A stretch of DNA of 10,748 nucleotides from Acidobacteriota bacterium (GCA_013694845.1 JACDBQ010000654.1:1-10748); one strand, 5' to 3'; counted from the first letter of the stretch, positions 1-6,763 are shown. Made by a program: numbers and translations. The notes: generated by a model from the letters alone, not told the origin.

Positions 1-313
1 TGGACGACGCTGCGGCCGTACGGCAGTGCCTGTCAGGCGACCGGCAGGCATTTCGGCACTGGTGCATCGTTACCAGGCACGCGCGCTGGCGCACGCCCGG
101 GCGCTCGTTGGCGACGACGCCGGCGCGGTCTCCAGTCCGGCGTCCCTCGACGCCATTTTCAGTGAAGAGTTCAAGGCCGGCGCCGTCCGGATGCTTTCGG
201 AACCCGGTCGCCTGTACCCGAGTCGAGGGATAGAGATAGCTGGCAATCGCCGCGTGATCGCCGCAGGACTCCGAAGTGGGCCATTGAATCTTGACTTGCC
301 GAAGGAGGAGTAG
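1..313 (+). pseudogene. Decayed ECF sigma factor gene (region 2 remnant)
   Basis: Two plus-strand frames together give a recognisable ECF sigma-70 region 2. From base 3 the frame reads DDAAAVRQCLSGDRQAFRH, the usual N-terminus of these proteins; the missing A of an ATG would lie just left of the window. Near base 57 homology jumps to the frame of base 26, which continues LVHRYQARALAHARALVGD, the typical helix of region 2.1. Adding one C in CGGCACTGG would restore the reading. Further on, GRLYPS and IAGNRR resemble the region 2.4 pattern (F/LYPW..RIARNR), but the core 'DAEDAVQDAF' segment is eroded to GAVSSPASLDAIF. The frame stops at 311-313 and no region 4 follows in any plus frame I read. 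ECF factors direct RNA polymerase to stress or surface-signalling promoters; this copy should be non-functional. The match is by eye, so confidence is moderate. A one-base sequencing error could explain the frameshift but not the lost region 4. Confidence 0.5.
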
Positions 314-319
314 TATTTT
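291..319 (+). promoter_or_regulatory. Candidate sigma-70 promoter of the thioesterase-MDR-ligase operon
   Basis: TTGACT (291-296, five of six matches to the -35 consensus) is followed after exactly 17 bp by TATTTT (314-319, four of six to the -10). The element is an AT-rich island in otherwise GC-rich sequence and faces the first operon. A start near base 326 would leave a leader of about 147 nt before the GTG at 473. It overlaps the end of the sigma factor remnant. Prediction by pattern only. Confidence 0.4.
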
Positions 320-366
320 TCAGGCGCGTCGTGAAATGTCAGTTGTGCAGCCGAAGGCGTAGAACT

Positions 367-386
367 AGGGGCCACCTGGTGCCCCT
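367..386 (+). repeat. Short inverted repeat in the operon leader
   Basis: AGGGGC (367-372) and GCCCCT (381-386) form a perfect 6-bp G/C-rich stem around an 8-nt interior that could pair a little further. No T-run follows, so it is not a typical intrinsic terminator. It lies in the untranslated stretch 314-472, which otherwise shows no gene, RNA family or repeat that I recognise. It may be a leader structure or chance. Confidence 0.25.
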
Positions 387-472
387 GCTGGGCGTGGCAG
401 CGCAGCGTTGGCTCCGGTTCCGTCCTCCACTAACGCGACGCTGGCCCCGGAGGCTTATCTGGTAGCGACGTC

Positions 473-862
473 GTGAATCTGCCGCCACTCGATGGTTCGC
501 CCTATCAGCGCTTTCTCGGTGTCTGTCTCATCCGCGCCGGCCAGGGCGTGGTGGAGATCCGATTGCCATTCCGCGAGGAATTTCTGCGGCAGGACGGATC
601 GGACTGGCTCCATGGCGGCGTTATCGGCGCGTTGATTGACATCGCCGGGGACTACGCGATTGCTGCGACAACCGGCGTCGGCGTGCCGACGATCGACCTC
701 CGGATCGATTACCTCCGGCCCGCGCGTCGAGGCGACCTCATCGCTATCGGCCGCACCGTCAAGGTGGGCCGGACGATCAGCAGGGCCGACGTCGAGGTGC
801 GGACCGCCGGGGGCGAGGTCGTCGCGGTCGGCCGCGGCGCGTACGCCTCGCCGGAACAATGA
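473..862 (+). CDS. PaaI-family hotdog-fold acyl-CoA thioesterase
   Basis: A 129-residue protein of the size and pattern of single-domain PaaI/YdiI-type thioesterases, which hydrolyse acyl- or aryl-CoA thioesters in the cytoplasm to recover CoA. The hotdog signature is clear: HGG at residues 47-49 begins the central helix and D56, on that helix, falls at the usual catalytic acid position. The following strands (TIDLRIDYLRPA, then GDLIAIGRTVKVGR) match the thioesterase superfamily sheet. The GTG at 473 is the first possible start after an in-frame TAA at 431-433; the only Shine-Dalgarno-like GGAGG (449-453) is about 19 nt away, so initiation may be weak or the true start unusual. It is first in an operon with an MDR oxidoreductase 24 bp downstream and a CoA ligase, which fits a housekeeping role of clearing stalled CoA intermediates. 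Exact substrate unknown. Confidence 0.85.
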   Translation: MNLPPLDGSPYQRFLGVCLIRAGQGVVEIRLPFREEFLRQDGSDWLHGGVIGALIDIAGDYAIAATTGVGVPTIDLRIDYLRPARRGDLIAIGRTVKVGRTISRADVEVRTAGGEVVAVGRGAYASPEQ

Positions 863-886
863 CTGCCGCCCACCGAAGTACGGCCG

Positions 887-1984
887 ATGAGTGACGCCAT
901 GAGTTATTCAGCCGGCGCCACCGACGTCAGCTCGATGCGCGCCCTCGTCATCCACCGCCACGGAGGGTCTGACGTCCTCACGCTTGAGCGCGAATGGCCG
1001 CGGCCCGTTCCAGGGCCCGGCGAAATCCTCGTCAAGGTGAAGGCCTGCGCACTGAATTTCCTCGACATCTTTACGCGCGAAGGGATGCCGGGCGAGGTGA
1101 CGCCGCTACCGCAGATCACCGGCGGAGATGTGGCAGGGGTGGTCCACGCCGTGGGGGACGGCGTGGTTCGGCCGGCCGTCGGCGATCGAGTCCTGCTCGA
1201 TCCGTCGTGGGGCTGCGGAACCTGTGAATACTGCAGCGCAGGTCACCGGCCGCGCTGTCTTCGGCCGCGGATGCTCGGCGAGCGCGATCCAGGCGGCCTG
1301 GCGGAGTACGTAAAGTGCCCTGCGGCGCAGGCAATCGCTCTGCCCCACGGCTATTCGTTCGACGACGCCGCGTGTCTGCCGGTGACGTTCGGCACCGCCT
1401 GGCGCATGCTGCGGCGCGCGTCCGTCGAACCCGATGACGTGGTGGTCGTGCTGGGGGCGGGCGGCGGCGTGGCGATTGCCGCGATCCAGATCGCCAGGCT
1501 GATGGGCGCGCGCGTGATAGCGACGGCCTCGACAGACGAGAAACTCGCGCACGCGTGCGAACTGGGCGCGGACCACGTAATCAATTATGTGGTCCAACCC
1601 GAATGGGACACGGTCGTGCGCGGGCTCACGGGCAAGCGCGGCGCTGACGTGATCGTCGAAACCGTGGGCGCGTCGACATGGGCGGAGAGCATTCGGGCGC
1701 TTGGCAAAGGCGGCCGGCTGGTGACGTGCGGCGCCACCGGCGGTCCCATCGGACAGACGGATATCCGATACCTCTTCCGCCGGGAGCAGACCCTTATTGG
1801 CAGCAACGGCTGGACGCACAACGAGCTCCTGCGCGTGGCGAGTCTCGCTTTCCAGGGCAAGCTCCGTCCCGTCATCGATCGCGTGCTGCCGCTCGAGCGC
1901 GCGGCGGAAGGGGAGATCGCGCTCGAACGACGTGAGGTGTTTGGCAAGGTCATTATTCATCCGGAGGAACCGGATGCTGCCTGA
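887..1984 (+). CDS. MDR-superfamily zinc-containing oxidoreductase (alcohol dehydrogenase/quinone reductase-like)
   Basis: A 365-residue medium-chain dehydrogenase/reductase. The N-terminal GroES-like domain (about 17-150) carries the structural-zinc cysteines C110, C113, C116 and C124 (C-x2-C-x2-C-x7-C). The Rossmann domain has the nucleotide loop GAGGGV at 190-195, and the TGKRGADVIVETVG and GGRLVTCGAT segments typical of the family follow. The catalytic-zinc cysteine of classical alcohol dehydrogenases is absent: the site reads ACALNFLD (53-60), as in quinone oxidoreductase-like MDRs. It is therefore likely an NAD(P)H-dependent reductase, for example of an enone or enoyl thioester, rather than a classical zinc ADH. 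That is inference from the motif and from the neighbouring thioesterase and CoA ligase. The start is uncertain: ATG at 887 and 899 add a short tail without homology, while the ATG at 935 begins directly at the conserved MRALVIH. The 3' end overlaps the ligase gene by 11 nt. Confidence 0.88.
   Translation: MSDAMSYSAGATDVSSMRALVIHRHGGSDVLTLEREWPRPVPGPGEILVKVKACALNFLDIFTREGMPGEVTPLPQITGGDVAGVVHAVGDGVVRPAVGDRVLLDPSWGCGTCEYCSAGHRPRCLRPRMLGERDPGGLAEYVKCPAAQAIALPHGYSFDDAACLPVTFGTAWRMLRRASVEPDDVVVVLGAGGGVAIAAIQIARLMGARVIATASTDEKLAHACELGADHVINYVVQPEWDTVVRGLTGKRGADVIVETVGASTWAESIRALGKGGRLVTCGATGGPIGQTDIRYLFRREQTLIGSNGWTHNELLRVASLAFQGKLRPVIDRVLPLERAAEGEIALERREVFGKVIIHPEEPDAA
1963..1967 (+). promoter_or_regulatory. 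Ribosome binding site of the acyl-CoA ligase
   Basis: GGAGG lies 6 nt before the ATG at 1974, inside the end of the MDR gene. It decides the ligase start: the open frame extends further left to 1797, but that part is antiparallel to no homology and only shadows the MDR coding sequence. Confidence 0.75.
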
Positions 1985-3530
1985 CAACCTCGGTCACCTT
2001 TTCCACGCGGCCTTGAGGCTGATCCCCTCCCATCCCGCTGTCTTCCAGGACGACCTCGTACTCACATTCGAAGATCTCGACACCCGCTGCAACCAGATGG
2101 CCAACGCTCTGACAGAGTTGGGGTTGCGGGCGGGCGAGCGGGTCGCGCTGATGTTCACGAACGACTTCCGGTTTCTCGAGTCGTTTCTCGGTCCGATGCG
2201 CATCGGTGCCGTGTCGGTACCGGTGAACATCCGCATGAGTGATGAAGCGGTGAGCTACGTCATTCGCGACTCGGAGGCGCGCGTCGTGATCGCCAACGCG
2301 GCGATGGCGGACCGCGCGCGCTCTCTCGCCGCGGGTGCGCCCTCGGTGCGCCATGTCATTCTCGACGCGCCCCCTGCCAACGGCACCCTCGAATACGACG
2401 AGCTACTGAAAAGCGCGTCGCCGAGAACGACCAGCCGGGTGACCAGGGCGGACGAGGTCTGTATGCAGCCTTATACGTCTGGATCGACGGGGAAACCCAA
2501 AGGCGTGCTGTTGACCCATGGCGGCCAGATTTGGAACGCAGACGTCATGCGCAAGGCGACGATGCGCGACCATACCGATCGCGCGCTGGTCGCCGTGCCG
2601 CTGTTTCACAAGAACGCGCTGATCGGCGCGGTCAAGCCGACACTGGTGGCAGGCGGATCGCTCGTCATTCTCCCCGGGTTCGACGCGCTTGCAGTGATCG
2701 CTGCAATAGAGCGATATCGCGTGACCTACCTCACGGGCGTGCCGGCAATGTTCAAGATGATTCTGGCCGAGCGCGAGGCGCTTGCGCGGCACGACGTCAG
2801 CTCGGTTCGCTACGCCGTCTGCGGGTCGGCCGAAGTGCCGGAAGACCTTGCCGACCAGTTCAACAAAGCCTTCCACGCACCCCTTGCCGAGTCCTACGGG
2901 CTCACGGAAGGGGGACCGGTGCCACTGGCGAACACACGCTGGGGTCTCAAAAAGCGCGGCAGCTGCGGCATGGCCATTCCAGGCTGTGACGTCAGGCTGG
3001 TCGGCGATGACGGGGAAACAGAAGTCGCCGTCAACAGCGTCGGCGAGCTGATCACGCGAAATCCGGGGGTCGCGACTGGCTACTGGAAGCTCCCGGACAT
3101 CACTGCTCGCAAGCTCCGGGATGGCTGGCTGTTTACGGGCGATCTCTTCCGCCGGGACGCCGACGGGTACTTCTACTTTGTCGGACGTCAGGACGACATG
3201 ATGAACGTATCGGGTGAGAACGTCTACCCGAAGGAGGTTGAGGACATACTCGCGCAGCATCCCGACATCTGCGATGTGTACGTCGTCCCAACCTCGCACC
3301 CGGTCAAAGGCCAGGTGCCGATCGCTTTCATCGTCGTGCGAAACACCAGTGAGGTCACCGAGCAGGAGATTCAACGGTTCTTTCTCGATCGCGGAACCCC
3401 GTACGCGTACCCGCGGCGGGTCCATTTCGTCAAGAGCGTCCCGCTCAGCAGCACGGGCAAGCCCGACCGCGCTGCGATGAAGGACCTGGCGCGCGGCGAT
3501 TTCACCCTGACATCGGCCCCGCTTCTTTAG
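1974..3530 (+). CDS. Acyl-CoA synthetase (AMP-forming ligase, ANL superfamily)
   Basis: A 518-residue class I adenylate-forming enzyme that activates a carboxylic acid with ATP to an acyl-AMP and transfers it to CoA. All core motifs are present in order: the P-loop-like YTSGSTGKPKGV (167-178), YGLTE (308-312), the TGD of the A7 motif (388-390), the hinge region GRQDDMMNVSGENVYPKEVE shortly after, and the catalytic lysine K496 in SSTGKPDR near the C-terminus. Length fits COG0318 acyl-CoA synthetases (fatty-acid, benzoate- or crotonobetaine-type ligases); specificity cannot be read by eye. The start at 1974 is supported by a good ribosome binding site and by MLPDNLGHLF matching the family's N-terminus. 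It overlaps the MDR gene by 11 nt, so the two are probably translationally coupled. Its stop codon shares the tetranucleotide TTAG with the stop of the convergent VOC gene, leaving no space for a terminator. Confidence 0.93.
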   Translation: MLPDNLGHLFHAALRLIPSHPAVFQDDLVLTFEDLDTRCNQMANALTELGLRAGERVALMFTNDFRFLESFLGPMRIGAVSVPVNIRMSDEAVSYVIRDSEARVVIANAAMADRARSLAAGAPSVRHVILDAPPANGTLEYDELLKSASPRTTSRVTRADEVCMQPYTSGSTGKPKGVLLTHGGQIWNADVMRKATMRDHTDRALVAVPLFHKNALIGAVKPTLVAGGSLVILPGFDALAVIAAIERYRVTYLTGVPAMFKMILAEREALARHDVSSVRYAVCGSAEVPEDLADQFNKAFHAPLAESYGLTEGGPVPLANTRWGLKKRGSCGMAIPGCDVRLVGDDGETEVAVNSVGELITRNPGVATGYWKLPDITARKLRDGWLFTGDLFRRDADGYFYFVGRQDDMMNVSGENVYPKEVEDILAQHPDICDVYVVPTSHPVKGQVPIAFIVVRNTSEVTEQEIQRFFLDRGTPYAYPRRVHFVKSVPLSSTGKPDRAAMKDLARGDFTLTSAPLL

Positions 3531-4402
3531 ATCGCGACGGTCACCCCGAGGCGGGCGTCCAGCTTTTGCCGGGCGTCGAGCACGTGATGATCCATCCATG
3601 CAACGCGGCGATTCAGCCAGCGCGTGGGGGACGTCAACGACAAGTGCCTCGACGCGCTCTCCAGATCGACAGTTCCCAGCACGTAGGCGCACGGGGAGTC
3701 GCCGAAGCGATCGTTGCGCGCGGCAAGCCACCCGTCCGCCGAGCGGGGTGCGGCAAGGACGACCGGGGTGCCAGAGAACTGGGCGATCCGCGCGCCGAAG
3801 AGGTCGTCGTCATGCACGTCAAGAGCCGGCCAGTCATACACCCGGCGGAACAGCGCCGCGGCCGCATCGAGATCCGTGACGCCGAGGACAACGAGCGAGA
3901 CCCCCGTCAGCAGCCCGCAAATTGCGATCCCCGCCGCATCGGGGCTCACTCCCGGCACGCGGTACTCGCGCGCGCCGTCATCCTGGATCGCGAACGGAAG
4001 CAGGGCTCCAGGCTGCCCTCCGCCAAACGACGCGACTTCCCACTCCGCGACCACGCCGTCGGCGCGGCGCCTCGCATTATGATGCGGGCCGACAACAGGC
4101 ACGCCGAGGCCGGCCACCCGTGCTGCTTCGCCTGCAAGATCATCGGTGCGGACCGCCCATCCGCAGGGCCCCCCATCGCGCGCGATTTGTTCCGGCCAGA
4201 CAGGCGCTCGCTGACCGGGCACCAGTGGCGCTATCAGCTCGACATATGACCCGTCATCGCACACGCACATCGCCATGTGCGTGACGCCGTTGGCATGAGC
4301 GCCGCCGTAATGGACTGAAAGCCCGGCGGCTTCGAAGCCACGCTGGATCGGCGACAGCTCTGATCCTGCGATGGCGACATGATCGATCCGCAGGCTCCTC
4401 AT
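3527..4402 (-). CDS. VOC superfamily (glyoxalase-like) two-module protein
   Basis: A 291-residue cytoplasmic protein of the vicinal oxygen chelate fold. The first half opens with RIDHVAIAG (H8 at the usual metal-ligand position) and has SYVELIAP with E55 as the likely second ligand, plus HANGVTHMAMCV, resembling the glyoxalase-like domain PF13468. The second half contains a further VOC-like unit starting near LVVLGVTDLDAAAALFRRVYDW (about 168-189), in which I see no clear metal ligands. VOC proteins include lyases, isomerases, ring-cleavage dioxygenases and epimerases, so the reaction is not assigned. The ATG at 4402 overlaps the TGA of the upstream 63-residue gene (ATGA) and no Shine-Dalgarno is visible, so translation is probably coupled. 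It is the last gene of the GntR-transporter operon and its TAA overlaps the stop of the convergent ligase. Confidence 0.8.
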   Translation of the reverse strand: MRSLRIDHVAIAGSELSPIQRGFEAAGLSVHYGGAHANGVTHMAMCVCDDGSYVELIAPLVPGQRAPVWPEQIARDGGPCGWAVRTDDLAGEAARVAGLGVPVVGPHHNARRRADGVVAEWEVASFGGGQPGALLPFAIQDDGAREYRVPGVSPDAAGIAICGLLTGVSLVVLGVTDLDAAAALFRRVYDWPALDVHDDDLFGARIAQFSGTPVVLAAPRSADGWLAARNDRFGDSPCAYVLGTVDLESASRHLSLTSPTRWLNRRVAWMDHHVLDARQKLDARLGVTVAI

Positions 4403-4590
4403 TTATCCGGAATCGCGAGGACAAGGACGCACCAGATCGTGAGCGTCGCGCCAAGGAGGAGCTCGCCGGCACGGGTGCCGAACTGCACGTACAGGAGCGA
4501 GCCGTGCAACAGTAACGCGTTGCCGATCAGGTTCAGGACGAGAAACCAGAACCGCAGGGAATGCCGCCAGACGACACGTTCCAGATTCAT
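4399..4590 (-). CDS. Small two-helix membrane protein, 63 aa
   Basis: A short gene between the transporter and the VOC protein. The protein starts MNLERVVWRH, has one hydrophobic segment at about 13-35, a polar turn with QFGTRAGE, and a second hydrophobic segment at about 43-60, ending IPDK. It should sit in the inner membrane as a helical hairpin. I do not recognise the family. Support for being real: its ATG follows the transporter stop by only 5 nt (4591-4595), its TGA overlaps the VOC start as ATGA, and it fills precisely the gap between two confident genes. The same frame is open far upstream over the transporter gene, but that part is a shadow. The position suggests an accessory subunit or stabiliser of the Nramp-like transporter; this is inference only. 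Confidence 0.7.
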   Translation of the reverse strand: MNLERVVWRHSLRFWFLVLNLIGNALLLHGSLLYVQFGTRAGELLLGATLTIWCVLVLAIPDK

Positions 4591-4595
4591 TGCGC

Positions 4596-5990
4596 TCACT
4601 CGGGCCACATGTGCAATTGGCTCATCAAATACAAGATGGCAACGCAATTTACGAGCGTGATATTGAGTGCAAGGCCAAGGTTCCAGCCGAAGCTCCTGCA
4701 GCGATCCTCTCCGAGCGCCGCGCGGTCGTTCAGCAGCAGGTAAAAGCTCCACGCGGCGAAGTTCTGGGTCAGCGAGAGGAACGCGCCGATCAGGATGATC
4801 AGCCACAGCGGGCGCGGGTACCAGACGCCTAGAAAGCCGATCTGGGGGAGCAACGCCGCGAACTTCCATCGCCAGGAGGCGGTGTCGGGCGTCCAGCCGA
4901 ATGCCTCGTGAATGGCGATCGCACCCGCGATACTCATACCGACCATTGTGGTAATCGGCGCCGCCAGCAGACCGAGGTAAAAGAACACCTGCGACCAGTA
5001 GGCGCCAAGTGCGGGGGCGAGCGCGCTCGCCAGCTCCGGTGCGCTCTCCGGACGCAGTTGCAGTTTGTGCAGGGTGCCGGCGAACACCGCAATGATGAGC
5101 AGGTTGATCGCCACGAACGGCAGGAAAAAGCCAAATGCCATGTCGAAGCGCGCCAGCGTCTCCTGCTTGGGCCCCCACGCCCGCGAGTGGCTGGTGTAGT
5201 GGAACATCACCCAGTCCATGACGCCGATGGCAGCGGTGGAGTACGCGATGAAGATCGTGATGCCTTCGAGTCCACGCGGGAGCCACGGCACCACAAGACC
5301 CTTGAAGAACTCCTCCCAGCTTATGCCGACGATGATCAGCGTGAACCCGAAGCCAACGAACATCAGCAACACGCAGACCTTCATGAAAAGTTCTACGCGC
5401 GCGACGCCGCGCTTCGATCGGCTCCCGTACAACAGCGTGAGCCAGGACGTCAGCGGGACGACCAGGATCCAGTTGATTTGCCGGGGAAGCCGTACGCCCG
5501 ACAGAGCGGCCAGCGATTCGATCAGGTGACAGGCAAGGGAGTATTGCGCAAAGTTGAAAACGATCGCCACCAAGGCGACGCCCACGAGTCCGGTGAGGAG
5601 TGAGCCGACGAGCAGCCCATGATGCCGGTTCTGCGCGGGGATGACGCGGAACCCGCCGCGGCAGGTGAAACGCGCCGCTGCAGCGATCATGAACATGCCG
5701 AGGCCAATCGACAGCCACACGATCCACAGGGTCCTGAACCCGAAGTTCGTCCCCATCAACATCGCGCTCGTCATGGTTCCGGCGCCAATCGTCAGCCCGG
5801 ACCCCATGAACCCCGGCCCCGTCAGCCGGAGGTAGCCCAGGAATTTCTGCGGAAGCGCAGCGTCCTGAAGCTGCTCGACCGACGCCAGCTCCTTCGCGAG
5901 CTCTTCGGGCGAAAGGGACTCCGCCAGGGGGTAACGTCGAATCAGATCGGCCGCTTCGCGGCGTTGGGCCGAATCCGCTGTCTCAGTCAC
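4596..5990 (-). CDS. Nramp-like (SLC11-related) membrane transporter with altered metal-site motifs
   Basis: A 464-residue inner-membrane protein with about eleven hydrophobic segments after a soluble N-terminal tail of about 50 residues. The first membrane segment reads GPGFMGSGLTIGAG (58-71), then NFGFRTLWIVW, the recognisable beginning of Nramp-family transporters (LeuT fold, proton- or ion-coupled uptake of divalent metals). The canonical metal-binding motif in TM1, DPGN, is however replaced by IGAGT (68-72), and TM6 has AIGVMDWVMFHYT (254-266) instead of the MPH motif. Substrate is thus uncertain: it may move another cation or an organic solute. The GTG start at 5990 overlaps the TGA of the GntR gene (GTGA), implying coupled translation; the next gene begins 5 nt after its stop. 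Operon context with a GntR/FCD regulator favours uptake of a metabolite or a cofactor metal. The family call is fairly secure; the substrate is not. Confidence 0.8.
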   Translation of the reverse strand: MTETADSAQRREAADLIRRYPLAESLSPEELAKELASVEQLQDAALPQKFLGYLRLTGPGFMGSGLTIGAGTMTSAMLMGTNFGFRTLWIVWLSIGLGMFMIAAAARFTCRGGFRVIPAQNRHHGLLVGSLLTGLVGVALVAIVFNFAQYSLACHLIESLAALSGVRLPRQINWILVVPLTSWLTLLYGSRSKRGVARVELFMKVCVLLMFVGFGFTLIIVGISWEEFFKGLVVPWLPRGLEGITIFIAYSTAAIGVMDWVMFHYTSHSRAWGPKQETLARFDMAFGFFLPFVAINLLIIAVFAGTLHKLQLRPESAPELASALAPALGAYWSQVFFYLGLLAAPITTMVGMSIAGAIAIHEAFGWTPDTASWRWKFAALLPQIGFLGVWYPRPLWLIILIGAFLSLTQNFAAWSFYLLLNDRAALGEDRCRSFGWNLGLALNITLVNCVAILYLMSQLHMWPE

Positions 5991-6697
5991 GGTGCATCAC
6001 GCGCCCCACGATAGTTGATACGCACCGCCATCAACTCCGGGCTGGTGAAGATGGCCTCCATCAGGGTCTGGCGCCCATTCTGGATGTGTTCGGCTGCGAC
6101 CCGTTCGGCGACTTCACCGTCACCCGACGCCAGCGCCGAAATGATCCGCTCGTGCTCGGCGTGCCCGCGCTCCTGATCGCCATCGCGAAGTCGCAGATGG
6201 AACAGTCGTTCCATCTGATCGTGGAGTCGGGCGAGGGCCTCTGTTATGCGCCGGTTGCCGGCCGCCGCCGCGATCGCGGCATGGAACAGGCTGTTTGATC
6301 GATTGAAAGCTGTGCCCAGCGCGGTGTCAGTGCGATTGAGATCTCTCAAGCGCTGCACGCCCGCCTCGCCGAGCCGTCCGGCCGCCAGCTTGGCGGTAGC
6401 CGGCTCCAACAGGAGCCGGAATTCGAACAGGTCCTGCACATCCCGAATCGTCAGTGGGGTGATCAAATAGCCGCGCCGCGCCAGCGGCTGCACGAGCCCG
6501 TCCTGTCCCAGGCGCATCAACGCGGCGCGCACCGGGGCCTTTCCGAGGGTATAGCGCGCCGCGAGCGCCGCCTCGGTGACCTCGCTCCCCGGCTGAAGCG
6601 CGCACAGTACGATGTCCCCTTTGATGCGTTCATAGGCGACGTCGGAGATTCGGGCTGCGCCGGGGTTGGAGGCGAGCTTACGAGGAGGTATTGACAT
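5987..6697 (-). CDS. GntR family transcriptional regulator, FCD (FadR-like) subfamily
   Basis: A 236-residue DNA-binding regulator. Residues about 16-82 form the winged helix-turn-helix (YERIKGDIVLCALQPGSEVT, then APVRAALMRLGQDGLVQ and the wing RRGYLITPL). Residues about 88-215 form the all-helical FCD ligand-binding domain. FCD proteins of this type bind a metal and a small carboxylate effector; the usual ligands appear as H139, H182 and H204, while the aspartate normally four residues before the first histidine is N135. Such proteins are usually repressors released by a pathway metabolite. The gene heads the operon and is divergent from the M29-like gene. Its ATG lies inside the palindrome TGACATGTCA, suggesting self-repression. 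No Shine-Dalgarno is visible, and the predicted transcription start leaves a leader of only about 14 nt. The ATG at 6697 is the only start that preserves the whole HTH. Confidence 0.92.
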   Translation of the reverse strand: MSIPPRKLASNPGAARISDVAYERIKGDIVLCALQPGSEVTEAALAARYTLGKAPVRAALMRLGQDGLVQPLARRGYLITPLTIRDVQDLFEFRLLLEPATAKLAAGRLGEAGVQRLRDLNRTDTALGTAFNRSNSLFHAAIAAAAGNRRITEALARLHDQMERLFHLRLRDGDQERGHAEHERIISALASGDGEVAERVAAEHIQNGRQTLMEAIFTSPELMAVRINYRGARDAP

Positions 6698-6701
6698 GTC
6701 A
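6692..6701. promoter_or_regulatory. Palindromic operator O1 over the GntR start codon
   Basis: TGACATGTCA is a perfect 10-bp palindrome covering the GntR start codon. It sits about 10-20 nt downstream of the predicted start of transcription for the minus-strand operon. A second copy lies 84 bp away (centre to centre). Likely the binding site of the GntR protein itself; FCD regulators usually bind short palindromes between divergent genes. Confidence 0.6.
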
Positions 6702-6717
6702 GGTAGGATCGGGTCGC

Positions 6718-6746
6718 AGGATACCGCGCCCGTCTATAAGCGTCAA
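6718..6746 (-). promoter_or_regulatory. Candidate sigma-70 promoter of the GntR-transporter operon
   Basis: Read on the minus strand, TTGACG (6746-6741) and TATCCT (6723-6718) are separated by exactly 17 bp. That is five of six matches for -35 and four of six for -10. Transcription would start near 6711, placing O1 immediately downstream as a roadblock. Confidence 0.5.
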
Positions 6747-6763
6747 GTCCTGTGTGGTATCCT
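6735..6763 (+). promoter_or_regulatory. Possible promoter of the M29-like/amidohydrolase operon
   Basis: TATCCT (6758-6763) is a fair -10, but the hexamer 17 bp upstream (TATAAG, 6735-6740) is a poor -35. A start near 6770 would put operator O2 at about +7 to +16 and leave a 70-nt leader. The promoter may need an activator or use a different sigma factor. Confidence 0.3.

Larger units (their letters stand above)
6718..6763. repeat. Inverted repeat AGGATACC/GGTATCCT in the divergent promoter region
   Basis: AGGATACC (6718-6725) and GGTATCCT (6756-6763) are perfect 8-bp inverted copies 30 bp apart. Each contains TATCCT oriented outward, one being the -10 of the minus promoter and the other a possible -10 of the plus promoter. 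The repeat is centred within 2 bp of the midpoint between the two operators. Confidence 0.55.

Noticed and set aside
152..205. Segment FSEEFKAGAVRMLSE resembling the N-terminus of IS3-type transposase OrfA
   Set aside because: Only about a dozen residues match, no helix-turn-helix follows, and sequence on both sides fits an ECF sigma factor remnant better. No inverted repeats or target duplications were seen.
336..362. Eight-codon ORF (MSVVQPKA) before the hairpin at 367-386, like an attenuator leader peptide
   Set aside because: No ribosome binding site, no run of regulatory codons and no terminator T-tract.
367..386. Intrinsic terminator
   Set aside because: The stem is only 6 bp and is followed by GCTGGGCG, not a T-run; it also lies between promoter and gene.
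1797..1973. N-terminal extension of the CoA ligase frame
   Set aside because: It shadows the MDR gene in another frame, has Arg/Ser-rich non-homologous composition, and the ATG at 1974 has a strong ribosome binding site.
2403..3731. Long minus-strand ORF opposite the ligase
   Set aside because: Composition is typical of an antisense shadow in GC-rich DNA, with no recognisable motif, while the plus strand carries all ANL motifs.
4591..5727. Upstream part of the 442-codon minus-strand frame that ends at 4399
   Set aside because: It lies over the transporter in another frame and lacks motifs; only its last 63 codons, after the transporter stop, are accepted as a gene.
6691..6696. TTGACA, a perfect -35 on the plus strand
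   Set aside because: No -10-like hexamer lies 16-18 bp downstream; the match is a by-product of the palindrome O1.
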